From a bacterium (GTDB lineage Bacteria > Actinomycetota > Acidimicrobiia > UBA5794 > ZC4RG35): a DNA stretch of 15,235 nt. The translations under genes were made by a program, and so were the position numbers. The stretch lies in assembly GCA_028819835.1 (NCBI GenBank), contig JAPPKR010000253.1, forward strand, positions 1 through 15,235. Direction: 5' to 3'. The notes below the pieces were generated by a model. That model worked only from the letters and a program-made list of their open reading frames with translations, did not search any database and had not been told where the DNA came from. Shown here one piece after another: positions 7,395 through 15,040 of this stretch; within the stretch, counting starts at the first letter, position 1, and each line of letters starts with the position of its first letter.

Positions 7395-8282
7395 TTACTC
7401 GGAGACCTCCACCGCCAGGGTGTAGGAGCCCTCACCGAAACCCGACACCTCAACATAGAAATCCCCCGTCAGCGGCGCCCTCCACTCGACACGAGACGCC
7501 AGGGACCCCTCGTGGTCATCATTCCACGCCAATTCGAATCCGTCGGCATCATAGATGGTGACGACCGAGTCGTTGAGAGTGCCCAATACCACGTCTATCT
7601 CATACAACTCGCCCTCCACCGCCGCGAGGACGAACACGTCCACATCATCGGCGTAATCCAGCACGCCACCAACCCGCTTACCTACCTCCACAGCGGCGGC
7701 GTCTTCAGCCAGATCCGGATGGTCGTCCACAATATCGGACACCCCCACCGCCACGGTGTAGGAACCCTCACCATAACCAGAAACCTCAACGAAGAAATCC
7801 CCGGACTCCGGAGCCCTCCACACAATGAGCGACGCGTAAGACTCATCCCCCCGGTCATCGTTCCAACCCAAATGCACCCCATCTTCGTCATATACGGCCA
7901 CCTCCGAATCGTAAAGAGTGCCGAGAGCCACATCAATCTCATACAACTCACCCTCCACAGCCTCGAACACGAAGTAATCAACATCCCCGTCATAGTCCAA
8001 CACCCCCTCCCCAGCTTCTTCCAACACCACCCGCGCCGCTCCCTCCACCCCATTCGCATAGTCGTCCACTATGTCTGAGACGCCCACCCTCAGTGAGTAG
8101 GAGCCCTCACCGTAACCCGACACCTCAACATAGAAATCCCGGCTCGCAGGAGCCCCCCAGACAAGAAGCGACCCCGGGGAGCCATCTCCCCGGTCATCGC
8201 TGAAACCCGACAAATCCCAAGGGCCCTCATAGACCGCCACGAATGAACCAGAAAGTGTGCCGACAGCCACATCAATCTCCAT
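7395..8282 (-). CDS. PPC-repeat lipoprotein, downstream fragment after frameshift
   Basis: C-terminal 295 codons or so of the surface lipoprotein whose N-terminal part is 8272-9816. It is in a different frame because of one extra C at 8279-8280. A gene caller could start it at ATG 8282 (MEIDVAVG), but it lacks any signal peptide and begins in the middle of PPC repeat 3, so it is not a credible independent gene. It holds the rest of repeat 3, all of repeat 4 (7686-8024) and repeat 5 (7398-7685, 96 residues, ending in EVSE). Each repeat shows the PPC beta-sandwich pattern: D-D-V-D-x-F-V, GELYEIDV, LGTL.DS, VYD.DG, WNDD, W.AP..GDFYVEVSGYGEGSYT. Removing one C joins the two pieces into an uninterrupted 806-aa protein. 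Confidence 0.75.
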   Translation of the reverse strand: MEIDVAVGTLSGSFVAVYEGPWDLSGFSDDRGDGSPGSLLVWGAPASRDFYVEVSGYGEGSYSLRVGVSDIVDDYANGVEGAARVVLEEAGEGVLDYDGDVDYFVFEAVEGELYEIDVALGTLYDSEVAVYDEDGVHLGWNDDRGDESYASLIVWRAPESGDFFVEVSGYGEGSYTVAVGVSDIVDDHPDLAEDAAAVEVGKRVGGVLDYADDVDVFVLAAVEGELYEIDVVLGTLNDSVVTIYDADGFELAWNDDHEGSLASRVEWRAPLTGDFYVEVSGFGEGSYTLAVEVSE

Positions 8283-9042
8283 ACAACTCACCCTCCACCG
8301 CTCCAAACACGAAGTAATCCACATCCCCGGCATAGTCCAACACCCCCTCCACAGTCTCCTCCAACACCACCCGAGCCGCACCCTCCACCCCATCCGCATA
8401 ATCGTCCACAATGTCAGAAACGGTCACCGTCACGGCATATGAACCCTCACCGTAACCCGACACCCCCACATAGAACTCCCCTGTCTCCGGCGCTCTCCAG
8501 AACAAACGCGACGCCAGGCCGCCATCAGGCCGGTCATCGTTGGAATCCCGCAAATACCCATCGGCGTCATATACCTCCACGACCGAGTCGAGGAGAGTAC
8601 CCAGGTCCACCTCCACCTCGTACAACTCACCCTCCACCGCCCCGAACGCGAAGAAGTCCACATCATCGGAGTACTCCAACACTCCCTCGACCGACTCCCC
8701 CAATTCCAACGCCGCTGCCCCCACGACCAGGTCTGAGTAATCGTCCACGATGTCGGAAGCGGTCACAGTCAGTGTGTAGGAGCCCTCACCGTAGCCCGAC
8801 ACACCGACGTAGACATCCCCGCTGAACGACGCCTTCCAGAACAAACGCGACTCCAAGCCACCATCCGGCCGGTCATCGTTCCACGCCAACTCAAAGCCTT
8901 CTGCATCGCATACAGCCAAGATCGAGTCGGAGAGAGAACCCAACTCCACCTCAACCTCATACAACTCGCCCTCCATCGCCCCGAATACGAATACACCCGA
9001 CTCTCCGACCGATTCCAGGACACCTCCAACCGACTCCCCCAG
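7398..9042 (-). repeat. Five tandem PPC-like domain repeats
   Basis: Repeat 1 is 8704-9042, repeat 2 is 8365-8703, repeat 3 is 8025-8364 (340 nt, one base extra), repeat 4 is 7686-8024 and repeat 5 is 7398-7685 (shorter, no linker). The period is exactly 339 nt (113 codons) apart from the frameshift. Conserved protein positions include VEGVLDY, GELYE, GTL, NDD, VSGYGEGSY and SDIVDD. Repeats 2-4 are also close at DNA level around the SDIVDD/GVEGAA linker, which suggests recent duplication or gene conversion. Confidence 0.85.
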
Positions 9043-9816
9043 GCGCACCCGGAGGGCGCCCTCCACCCCATCCGAAGTAGTACCCAGCGGACAGGACCAA
9101 CCAGAGGAATAGACATCCCCTCCCGGAAACGCGCCTTCTCCCTCCCCCATGGCCAAACCCGGCAGGCATCTCAAGAAGCCGGCCATCAATTCCAGCAACT
9201 GGGCGGCGTTCTCCATCTGGGCGGATTCATCAGGGCCTTCAACCTGCGAAGCGATGGCCAACAGCAGGGTGGCGCCGTCCATCTCGGCAATTACCTCCTG
9301 CAGACAGGCCTCTTGTTCTTCGCCCACCTCCAAGCCTTCCAGTTCCATTCCGTAAACAACGCCGGCCAGGAACACCGCCTCTACGATCGGTGTCGGGAGG
9401 CATGGGTAAATCGGTGCGTCCCATAGCCTGGTCTCATCCTCGGTCAGGACCACCTGCTGCAGCACCCACTCCAATTCCTCTCCAACCGCGTCTCTTATGC
9501 AAGACTGCTCGGAGGCGGTCAGTGTGTTGAACAGATCCTGCCAAGTCGTCTCTGCGCCGATGTCCGGCCCGGCGACTTCCTCAGAAGCCTCCGTCGGCGC
9601 AACCGTGGTGGTCGTAGGCGCAACCGTGGTGGTCGTAGGCGCAACCGTGGTGGTCGTGGGCGCCAATGTAGAGCTTGTGGTCGAAGGCGAGGTAGTGGTC
9701 GGAGAAGGCTCGGTCGTGGGTTCCTCCTCCGCGCCGCATGCCGAGAAAAGGACAACGGCCGCCAGGCACGCCAAACCGACTCTTGGGAACCTGGGCAGAA
9801 ATAAGAGATTTCTCAT
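8272..9816 (-). CDS. Surface lipoprotein with Thr-rich stalk and PPC-like repeats, truncated by frameshift
   Basis: ATG 9816 gives a lipoprotein signal peptide: MRNLLFLPRFPR, hydrophobic VGLACLAAVVLF and lipobox LFSAC with lipidated Cys27. GTG 9840 would only add eight residues. Next come a Thr/Pro/Ser stalk (about 33-76) with three TTTTVAP units, an alpha-helical domain (about 80-235) with cysteines at 106, 139, 171 and 216, then tandem 113-residue repeats starting at Leu259, 372 and 485. The repeats match the bacterial pre-peptidase C-terminal (PPC) pattern, ending GDVYVGVSGYGEGSYTLTV then SDIVDDY. The frame ends early at ELYGD-stop within repeat 3, whereas sister repeats read ELYEIDV. The intact product would be anchored outside the membrane and strongly acidic; a binding or adhesion role is a guess. 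No protease or other catalytic domain is present. Confidence 0.85.
   Translation of the reverse strand: MRNLLFLPRFPRVGLACLAAVVLFSACGAEEEPTTEPSPTTTSPSTTSSTLAPTTTTVAPTTTTVAPTTTTVAPTEASEEVAGPDIGAETTWQDLFNTLTASEQSCIRDAVGEELEWVLQQVVLTEDETRLWDAPIYPCLPTPIVEAVFLAGVVYGMELEGLEVGEEQEACLQEVIAEMDGATLLLAIASQVEGPDESAQMENAAQLLELMAGFLRCLPGLAMGEGEGAFPGGDVYSSGWSCPLGTTSDGVEGALRVRLGESVGGVLESVGESGVFVFGAMEGELYEVEVELGSLSDSILAVCDAEGFELAWNDDRPDGGLESRLFWKASFSGDVYVGVSGYGEGSYTLTVTASDIVDDYSDLVVGAAALELGESVEGVLEYSDDVDFFAFGAVEGELYEVEVDLGTLLDSVVEVYDADGYLRDSNDDRPDGGLASRLFWRAPETGEFYVGVSGYGEGSYAVTVTVSDIVDDYADGVEGAARVVLEETVEGVLDYAGDVDYFVFGAVEGELYGD
9596..9658 (-). repeat. 3 x 21-bp direct repeat encoding TTTTVAP stalk units
   Basis: Three back-to-back copies of a 21-bp unit (9596-9616, 9617-9637, 9638-9658), identical except for the last base of copy 3. 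Each encodes seven stalk residues of the lipoprotein. The unit is in frame, so copy-number change by slippage would lengthen or shorten the stalk without breaking the gene. Confidence 0.9.
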
Positions 9817-9823
9817 GCTTTGA

Positions 9824-9829
9824 GGTGTA
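9824..9829 (-). promoter_or_regulatory. Possible -10 element of the lipoprotein gene
   Basis: TACACC on the minus strand lies exactly 7 nt from ATG 9816, the same spacing as for tal and the B12-subunit gene, but its last base is C rather than T. No Shine-Dalgarno is seen. If used, the transcript would be leaderless and the upstream hairpins would act as DNA sites rather than RNA. Confidence 0.25.
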
Positions 9830-9856
9830 CCGGCATCCACGCGGCCAATCTGCGTC

Positions 9857-9981
9857 CCGGGATGGAAAGCCTTCCAGACATGGTACTCACGGCCGGGGGT
9901 CTAGCGTTCAATGAAAGGTGTGAAGCATGCAGGCCATGACCTACTTCCATCCCGGATGAGACAGTCCGCGACCGGGATGGA
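9857..9981 (-). promoter_or_regulatory. Three alternating copies of an 11-bp inverted repeat upstream of the lipoprotein gene
   Basis: CCGGGATGGAA at 9857-9867, its reverse complement TTCCATCCCGG at 9945-9955, and CCGGGATGGA at 9972-9981. The middle copy can pair with either flank: 11 bp with the far copy or 10 bp (16-nt loop) with the near copy. On the minus strand the order is A (9972-9981), B (9945-9955), C (9857-9867), with the lipoprotein ATG 40 nt after C. This fits a two-state leader or a cluster of regulator binding sites; the near hairpin could also mark the end of pcrA transcripts although no T-run follows. The rest of the 223-bp gap holds no gene that I can support. Confidence 0.5.
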
Positions 9982-10039
9982 TGGTTCTCAATCGGTGAGC
10001 GAGTCCTGGTGTTTCCGGTTCCGACCACCTCCCCAGCCC

Positions 10040-12283
10040 TCATCCGAGACGGGAGGCCGCGTCGGGTCCGAATCCCTCCATCTTCTCCACCGCGGATAGC
10101 ATGAGTTCCCGCTGAGCCTTCAGGTCCGGGAAGAAGATGGTGGCCGAGGCGCGTGCGCCCTGGCCGGAGATGGTAAGCACCCTTCCTATTCCCAGGGTCG
10201 AGTGGCGAACCCGATCTCCTACTTCGACCCCCGACTGACTTACGATCCTCCGGAACGAACGCCCTCCGCCGACCAGGGAACGAGTCTGCCCACCGGGAGA
10301 TCCCCTCCGCTTCCACCTTCGGGAGCCGGAGGAGTCGCGGCCCCCCACGTGTACCACCAAGCGCTCGGGTATCTCCCGCAGAAAGCGGCTGGGGACCTGG
10401 GGATACGGATACCCCCCCACCATGCGGGTGTCGTCCCAACTGAGGTGGAGCCTCTCCATGGAGCGGGTGATGGCCACGTAGAAGAGGCGCCGTTCTTCTT
10501 CCAGTTGGTCCGGATCGGAGATGCTGCGCTCGTGGGGAAACAGCCCGTCCTGCATGCCCACCACGAACACCACCGGGAACTCCAGCCCCTTGGCGCTGTG
10601 GACCGTCATCAACGCCACCGCCCCGGCGCCCTCATCGAGATTGTCGGGATCTGATACCAGCGAGGCTCCCTCCAGAAATCGTCCAAGTTGCTCCAGCGGC
10701 GCCAGATCCTCCTCGAGGCTGGATTCAAACTCATACGCCACCCGGGAGAGTTCAGCCAGGTTGTCAGAGCGGCTTTCGGCCTCTATTCCCCCCTCAGCAG
10801 TGGCCATCTCCGCCAATCCCGTATCGAATATGGCGCTTTCCGTCGCTCGCCCCACCCCATCGGATTCAAGAAGCCTCTTGATCGCGGCCAACACATCGGC
10901 CAGTTGTTGCACTCCTTTACGCGCCCGGGTCGAGATCCCGGGAATCTCATCGGCCCTCTCCAGACCCTCCCGCAGGCTCACCTCCTCGGTTGCGACAAAA
11001 CGCTCCAGGTGACCCAGGGAGGTCCGCCCGATTCCCCTCCGAGGGGTGTTGATGATCCTCCGCAGCGCCACCCCGTCGTCGGGGTTGGACACCACCTGCA
11101 GGTAGGACACCACATCTTTCACCTCGCGGCGCTGGTAGAACGCCACCGCTCCCACCACCTGATATGGCACCTTGGACCGCCGTAGCGCCTCTTCGAAGGC
11201 GCGTGACTGGGCGTTGGTCCGGTAGAACACCGCCATGTCTCCCGGGTTGTAGCCCTCCGCCAGCAGTTCCCGAACCCGGTTGGACACGAATCGAGACTCC
11301 CGCACCGCTCCCGCCCCCTGATGCACGATGATCTGTTCCCCATCATGCTGATCACACCACAGGTCCTTGGGGTCGGAGCGCAGATTGGCGCTGATGACCT
11401 CGTTGGCGGCATCGAGGATGGTGGAGGTCGACCGGTAGTTGCGGTTGAGTATCACCCGGCGGGCCTCGGGAAAGTCTTCGTCGAAACGATCGAAGTTCCG
11501 ATAGTCGGCCCCTCGAAAGGCATAGATGGACTGATCGCTGTCCCCCACCACGAACAAGCTCCTGTGGCATTTCGCCAGATCCCGGACCAGTAGATACTGG
11601 GCTTGATTGGTGTCCTGGTATTCGTCAACCAGCACGTGACCGAAGATGCCCTGGTACTTCTCCAGCACCTCGGGAACCGCGCCGAACAATTCCACGGTCA
11701 CCATGAGCAGATCGTCGAAGTCCATGGCCGACATCTGGAGAAGGCGCTGCTGGTAGAGCCGGTAGACCTCCGCCACCTCGACGGGACCGTCTGTCCGGTC
11801 CAGGAAGGTCTCGTAGTCCACCAGACCGTTCTTGGCCTCGCTGATCTTGTTCAGGAGTCCCCGGGGGGACAGTCGGCTGGCGTCCAAGCCCAAGTCGTTG
11901 AGGCAGTGTCTTACGAGACGCACCGAGTCGGAACGGTCGTATATGGAGAAGTTCGACCGGTAACCGAAGGCATGCGCCTCGCGACGCAGGATGCGGGCGC
12001 AGGCCGAGTGGAATGTGGAAACCCACATTTCGTTAACCGTCGCCCCCAGGAGTCCCCCAACCCTCTCTCGCATCTCGCGGGCGGCCTTGTTGGTGAAGGT
12101 GATGGCCAGGATGGAGCCGGGCCTGACTCCCATTTCCCTGATCAGATAGGCTATGCGATGAGTCAGCACCCGGGTCTTACCCGATCCGGCTCCAGCCACC
12201 ACCATCACCGGACCCCCCGCGATGGTCACCGCGGCCTTCTGCTCACGATTCAAGTCCTCCAGCAGCGGATGGGAGCCGATCAT
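10040..12283 (-). CDS. pcrA: ATP-dependent DNA helicase PcrA/UvrD
   Basis: Superfamily 1A 3'-5' helicase acting in nucleotide-excision repair, rolling-circle replication and removal of bound proteins; 747 aa, normal length. Motifs: Q-motif LNREQKAAV (about 11-19), Walker A AGAGSGKT (30-37), motif Ia ITFTNKAAREM (61-71), motif II VDEYQDTNQ (219-227), motif III VVGDSDQSIYAFRGAD (245-260), motif IV LNRNYRST (279-286), motif V MTVHSAKGLEFP (559-570), motif VI EEERRLFYVAITRS (595-608). After a basic Gly/Arg-rich linker the C-terminus has the Tudor-like PcrA tail (GDRVRHSTLGIGRVL) that contacts RNA polymerase in relatives. ATG 12283 is 1 bp after the guaA stop, with GGGAG overlapping the end of guaA as ribosome site. 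It is the last gene of the guaB3-guaA-pcrA unit. Confidence 0.97.
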   Translation of the reverse strand: MIGSHPLLEDLNREQKAAVTIAGGPVMVVAGAGSGKTRVLTHRIAYLIREMGVRPGSILAITFTNKAAREMRERVGGLLGATVNEMWVSTFHSACARILRREAHAFGYRSNFSIYDRSDSVRLVRHCLNDLGLDASRLSPRGLLNKISEAKNGLVDYETFLDRTDGPVEVAEVYRLYQQRLLQMSAMDFDDLLMVTVELFGAVPEVLEKYQGIFGHVLVDEYQDTNQAQYLLVRDLAKCHRSLFVVGDSDQSIYAFRGADYRNFDRFDEDFPEARRVILNRNYRSTSTILDAANEVISANLRSDPKDLWCDQHDGEQIIVHQGAGAVRESRFVSNRVRELLAEGYNPGDMAVFYRTNAQSRAFEEALRRSKVPYQVVGAVAFYQRREVKDVVSYLQVVSNPDDGVALRRIINTPRRGIGRTSLGHLERFVATEEVSLREGLERADEIPGISTRARKGVQQLADVLAAIKRLLESDGVGRATESAIFDTGLAEMATAEGGIEAESRSDNLAELSRVAYEFESSLEEDLAPLEQLGRFLEGASLVSDPDNLDEGAGAVALMTVHSAKGLEFPVVFVVGMQDGLFPHERSISDPDQLEEERRLFYVAITRSMERLHLSWDDTRMVGGYPYPQVPSRFLREIPERLVVHVGGRDSSGSRRWKRRGSPGGQTRSLVGGGRSFRRIVSQSGVEVGDRVRHSTLGIGRVLTISGQGARASATIFFPDLKAQRELMLSAVEKMEGFGPDAASRLG

Positions 12284-12284
12284 C

Positions 12285-13823
12285 TCACTCCCATTCGATC
12301 GTGGCGGGAGGCTTGGAGGAGACGTCGTAGAGCACCCGATTGATCCCCTCCACCTCGCCGATCACCCGCCGGGAGATGTTGGAGAGCACCGGATAGGGAA
12401 GCCGGGCCCAGTCGGCCGTCATAGCCTCGTCGCTTTCCACCGCCCGCACCACCAGCGGGTAGGCGTAGGTGCGTCCATCCCCCTGGACTCCCACCGACCG
12501 TACGGTGGGCAGGACCCCGAACACCTGCCACAGGTCGCGGTACAGACCCGCTTTTCGAATCTCGTCTATTACGATCGCGTCGGCCCTGCGCAACAGGTCG
12601 AGCCGCTCGGTGGTGACCTCTCCGATGATGCGAATCGCCAGACCCGGGCCCGGAAAGGGGTGGCGCCAGACTATCTCCTCCGGCAGGCCCAACTGCTCTC
12701 CCACCGCGCGAACTTCATCTTTGAACAGGTCCCGAAGCGGTTCCACCAATTCCAGCCTCATGTGCTCCGGAAGGCCACCCACGTTGTGGTGGCTCTTGAT
12801 CACCGCTGCGTCCCCGCCTCCCGACTCGATCACATCCGGATAGAGCGTTCCCTGCACCAGATAACTACACCCGGAGAGGCTGTCGGACACCTCCTCGAAC
12901 ACCTTGATGAAGGTCTCCCCGATGATCTTGCGCTTGGCCTCGGGGTCGGTCACTCCCGAAAGGGCGGTCAGAAAGCGCTCCTGAGCCTTGACATGGATCA
13001 GGTTTGTGGAGAAGTTGTCACCGAACACCTCCTCCACCTGTTCGGGCTCGTCCTGGCGGAGCAGTCCATGATCTACGAACACACAGGTGAGACGATCTCC
13101 GATGGCCTGGTGCACAAGGGCCGCCGCCACCGCAGAGTCCACTCCCCCCGACAGCCCGCAAACTGCCCGGGACTCCCCGATCTGGCGGCGTATGTTCCGG
13201 ACTTCTCTCTTGATGATCGACTGCGCCGTCCAGGAAGCCTGCACCCCGCAGGCGTCATAGAGGAACCTCTTCAACACCTCGATTCCCCTCGGGGTGTGGG
13301 TTACCTCAGGATGGAACTGCACCCCGTAGAAGCCCCGGTCGCGGTCCTCCATCGCCGCCACCGAGGCGCCGGGAGTACGGGCGGTGACGGAGAAGCCGCC
13401 CGGCGCCTCCTCCACGGCATCGCGATGGCTCATCCACACTTCGGAGACTTCCGGAAAGTCCTCAAGCAGAAGTGACGAGCTCTCCAACTGCATGGTCGTC
13501 TTCCCGAACTCGCCTCCGCCGGTGGCGGTAACCCTCCCTCCCAGCAATTCGGCGATGAGCTGATGCCCGTAACAGATCCCCATCACCGGGACTCCCAACT
13601 CCAGCAACCCGGGGTCGATGGAGACCGCCTCGGGCGAATACACGGACGCCGGCCCCCCCGAGAGAACGATTCCGGACGGGGAACGCTCCCTCGCCTCGGC
13701 CGCGGTGATCCGGGCTGGCACGATCTCCGAGTGGACCCGCGCCTCCCTGATGCGGCGGGCGATCAGACGGGCGTACTGCGCCCCCAGATCCACGACCAGT
13801 ACATTGTCGGTGGAAGCGGTCAA
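12285..13823 (-). CDS. guaA: GMP synthase (glutamine-hydrolysing)
   Basis: Converts XMP to GMP with ATP and glutamine; 512 aa, full length. Class I glutamine amidotransferase domain first: [10 protein letters not shown] (about 53-62), nucleophile Cys84 in GICYGHQL, and His171/Glu173 in [11 protein letters not shown]. Then the ATP pyrophosphatase domain with P-loop [10 protein letters not shown] (SGGVDS at 225-230), and the dimerisation domain with [14 protein letters not shown] and the invariant C-terminus IEWE. The start is TTG 13823, overlapping the guaB3 stop as TTGA; it is supported by a GGAG site 5 nt upstream and by the expected short leader before [11 protein letters not shown]. Later in-frame GTG codons would cut into the first beta strand. 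Part of the guaB3-guaA-pcrA operon. Confidence 0.97.
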   Translation of the reverse strand: MTASTDNVLVVDLGAQYARLIARRIREARVHSEIVPARITAAEARERSPSGIVLSGGPASVYSPEAVSIDPGLLELGVPVMGICYGHQLIAELLGGRVTATGGGEFGKTTMQLESSSLLLEDFPEVSEVWMSHRDAVEEAPGGFSVTARTPGASVAAMEDRDRGFYGVQFHPEVTHTPRGIEVLKRFLYDACGVQASWTAQSIIKREVRNIRRQIGESRAVCGLSGGVDSAVAAALVHQAIGDRLTCVFVDHGLLRQDEPEQVEEVFGDNFSTNLIHVKAQERFLTALSGVTDPEAKRKIIGETFIKVFEEVSDSLSGCSYLVQGTLYPDVIESGGGDAAVIKSHHNVGGLPEHMRLELVEPLRDLFKDEVRAVGEQLGLPEEIVWRHPFPGPGLAIRIIGEVTTERLDLLRRADAIVIDEIRKAGLYRDLWQVFGVLPTVRSVGVQGDGRTYAYPLVVRAVESDEAMTADWARLPYPVLSNISRRVIGEVEGINRVLYDVSSKPPATIEWE

Positions 13824-14977
13824 CCCGTCTCCAACTGCTCCGACCGCAGCGACCCCTTGCCCTCGGTCAGGAAGGTGGGGGCGATCACCACCTCCGCCTT
13901 CTGGAATTCGGAGATGTTCGAGTAGCCGGTGGTGGACATGGACCTACGGAGAGCGCCTAACAGGTTGGTCCGGCCGTCGCTCTCCACCGCGGGACCGAGC
14001 ATGATCTCCGCGAGTGTCCCACGGGTGGGGACTTTGATCCTCGATCCACGTGGCAGAGATGGATGAAAGGACGACATCCCCCAATGGAAGCCGGACCCGG
14101 GGGCTTCCCGGGCCGCCGCCAGTGGTGAGCCCAGCATCACCGCGTCCGCTCCGCACGCGATCGCCTTGGCGATCTCCCCACCGGTACGCATCCCCCCGTC
14201 GGCGATGACATGCACGTATCTTCCGGTCTCCAGAAGGTACTGGACCCGGGCTCCGGCCGCGTCGGCTATGGCCGTGGCCTGGGATACGCCAACCCCAAGG
14301 GACCCGCGGGTTGCGCTGGCCGCTCCCGGGCCCACTCCCACCAGTATCCCCACCGCGCCGGTGCGCATCAGGTGACTGGCCATCGAGTAAGAAGAGCAAC
14401 CTCCCACCACCACCGGCACCGGCGACTCGGCGATGAACTTCTTGAGGTTCAAGGGCTCGGTACGGGTCGAGACGTGTTCGGCCGACACAACCGTTCCCTG
14501 TATCACCAGCAGGTCCAGCCCCGCTTCCACGGCAGTGGGGGCGTACTGCAACGTGTTCTGCGGCGTAAGGCTGGCCGCCGAGATGAAGCCGGCATCCCGT
14601 ATTTGCTGGATGCGCTCCCCCACCAAGTCCTTCTTGATCGGCTCCCGGTACACCTCCTGCAGGACCGCGGTGGCGCGATCGGATGGAGTCGAGATGATTT
14701 CGGTGTAGATGGGATCCGGATCCGGGTAGCGAGTCCACAGTCCCTGCAGGTTCAAGACCCCCAAACCCCCCAGCCTGCCCACTTCGATGACCGTGGCCGG
14801 GCTCATGGTGGAATCCATCGGCGCTCCCATCACGGGGGCCGAGAAACGGTAGGCGTCCAGTTGCCAACCGAGATCCACGTCATCGGGATCCCGCGTGCGG
14901 CGCGTGGGGACGATGGCGATCTCATCGAGCCCGTATACCCGCCGGGCACTCTTACCTATGCCGATGTCGATTTGCAT
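13820..14977 (-). CDS. guaB3: GuaB3-family IMP dehydrogenase-like protein
   Basis: 385-aa (beta/alpha)8 protein of the IMPDH/GMP reductase superfamily, without the CBS domains of classical GuaB; length and sequence match the GuaB3 branch found in actinobacteria and cyanobacteria. Visible: [14 protein letters not shown] near the N-terminus, [16 protein letters not shown] (about 45-60), the phosphate-binding [29 protein letters not shown] (positions about 258-286) and FHWGM. The catalytic loop reads [17 protein letters not shown]: Ser221 stands where classical IMPDH has the nucleophilic Cys. Many actinobacterial GuaB3 proteins, as far as I recall, also lack this Cys. ATG 14977 has GGAG 6 nt upstream. 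First gene of the operon with guaA. Whether it makes XMP from IMP, acts as GMP reductase or is regulatory cannot be told from sequence. Confidence 0.93.
   Translation of the reverse strand: MQIDIGIGKSARRVYGLDEIAIVPTRRTRDPDDVDLGWQLDAYRFSAPVMGAPMDSTMSPATVIEVGRLGGLGVLNLQGLWTRYPDPDPIYTEIISTPSDRATAVLQEVYREPIKKDLVGERIQQIRDAGFISAASLTPQNTLQYAPTAVEAGLDLLVIQGTVVSAEHVSTRTEPLNLKKFIAESPVPVVVGGCSSYSMASHLMRTGAVGILVGVGPGAASATRGSLGVGVSQATAIADAAGARVQYLLETGRYVHVIADGGMRTGGEIAKAIACGADAVMLGSPLAAAREAPGSGFHWGMSSFHPSLPRGSRIKVPTRGTLAEIMLGPAVESDGRTNLLGALRRSMSTTGYSNISEFQKAEVVIAPTFLTEGKGSLRSEQLETG
13829..13832 (-). promoter_or_regulatory. Ribosome binding site for the TTG start of guaA
   Basis: GGAG on the minus strand, 5 nt before TTG 13823, within the last codons of guaB3. 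It settles the unusual TTG start that overlaps the guaB3 TGA. Confidence 0.6.
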
Positions 14978-15004
14978 CCGAGACTCCGCAACCCCTAGCC
15001 ACCC

Positions 15005-15040
15005 ACAAGGCTACCAACCGCCAACCTTGTTTTTCGTCAA
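15005..15040 (-). promoter_or_regulatory. Candidate guaB3 promoter region with dyad
   Basis: Reading the minus strand toward guaB3: TTGACG (15035-15040, -35-like) and TAGCCT (15008-15013, -10-like), 21 nt apart, longer than the usual 17. The -10 overlaps one arm of the dyad ACAAGG (15005-15010) / CCTTGT (15025-15030). On the plus strand the dyad is followed by five Ts, so it also resembles a small terminator, but no plus-strand gene ends here. The expected transcript would start near 15000, leaving room for the GGAG ribosome site. Confidence 0.3.

Noticed and set aside
8283..8411. N-terminal part of the frame leading into the downstream lipoprotein fragment
   Set aside because: These codons give a Trp/Met/Arg/Cys-rich sequence, the out-of-frame reading of PPC repeat 3; the correct frame here belongs to the upstream fragment.
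7398..9042. CRISPR array or mobile-element repeats in the 339-bp periodic region
   Set aside because: The periodicity is codon-phased and encodes conserved protein domains; there are no short identical repeats with unique spacers, no cas genes and no transposase.
9911..10099. 62-codon plus-strand frame in the gap between the lipoprotein gene and pcrA
   Set aside because: It runs across the inverted-repeat array and into the pcrA 3' end, with no ribosome site and no recognisable similarity.
12222..13475. 417-codon plus-strand frame opposite guaA
   Set aside because: It is His/Arg/Gly/Pro-rich antisense without any domain, while guaA is complete on the minus strand.
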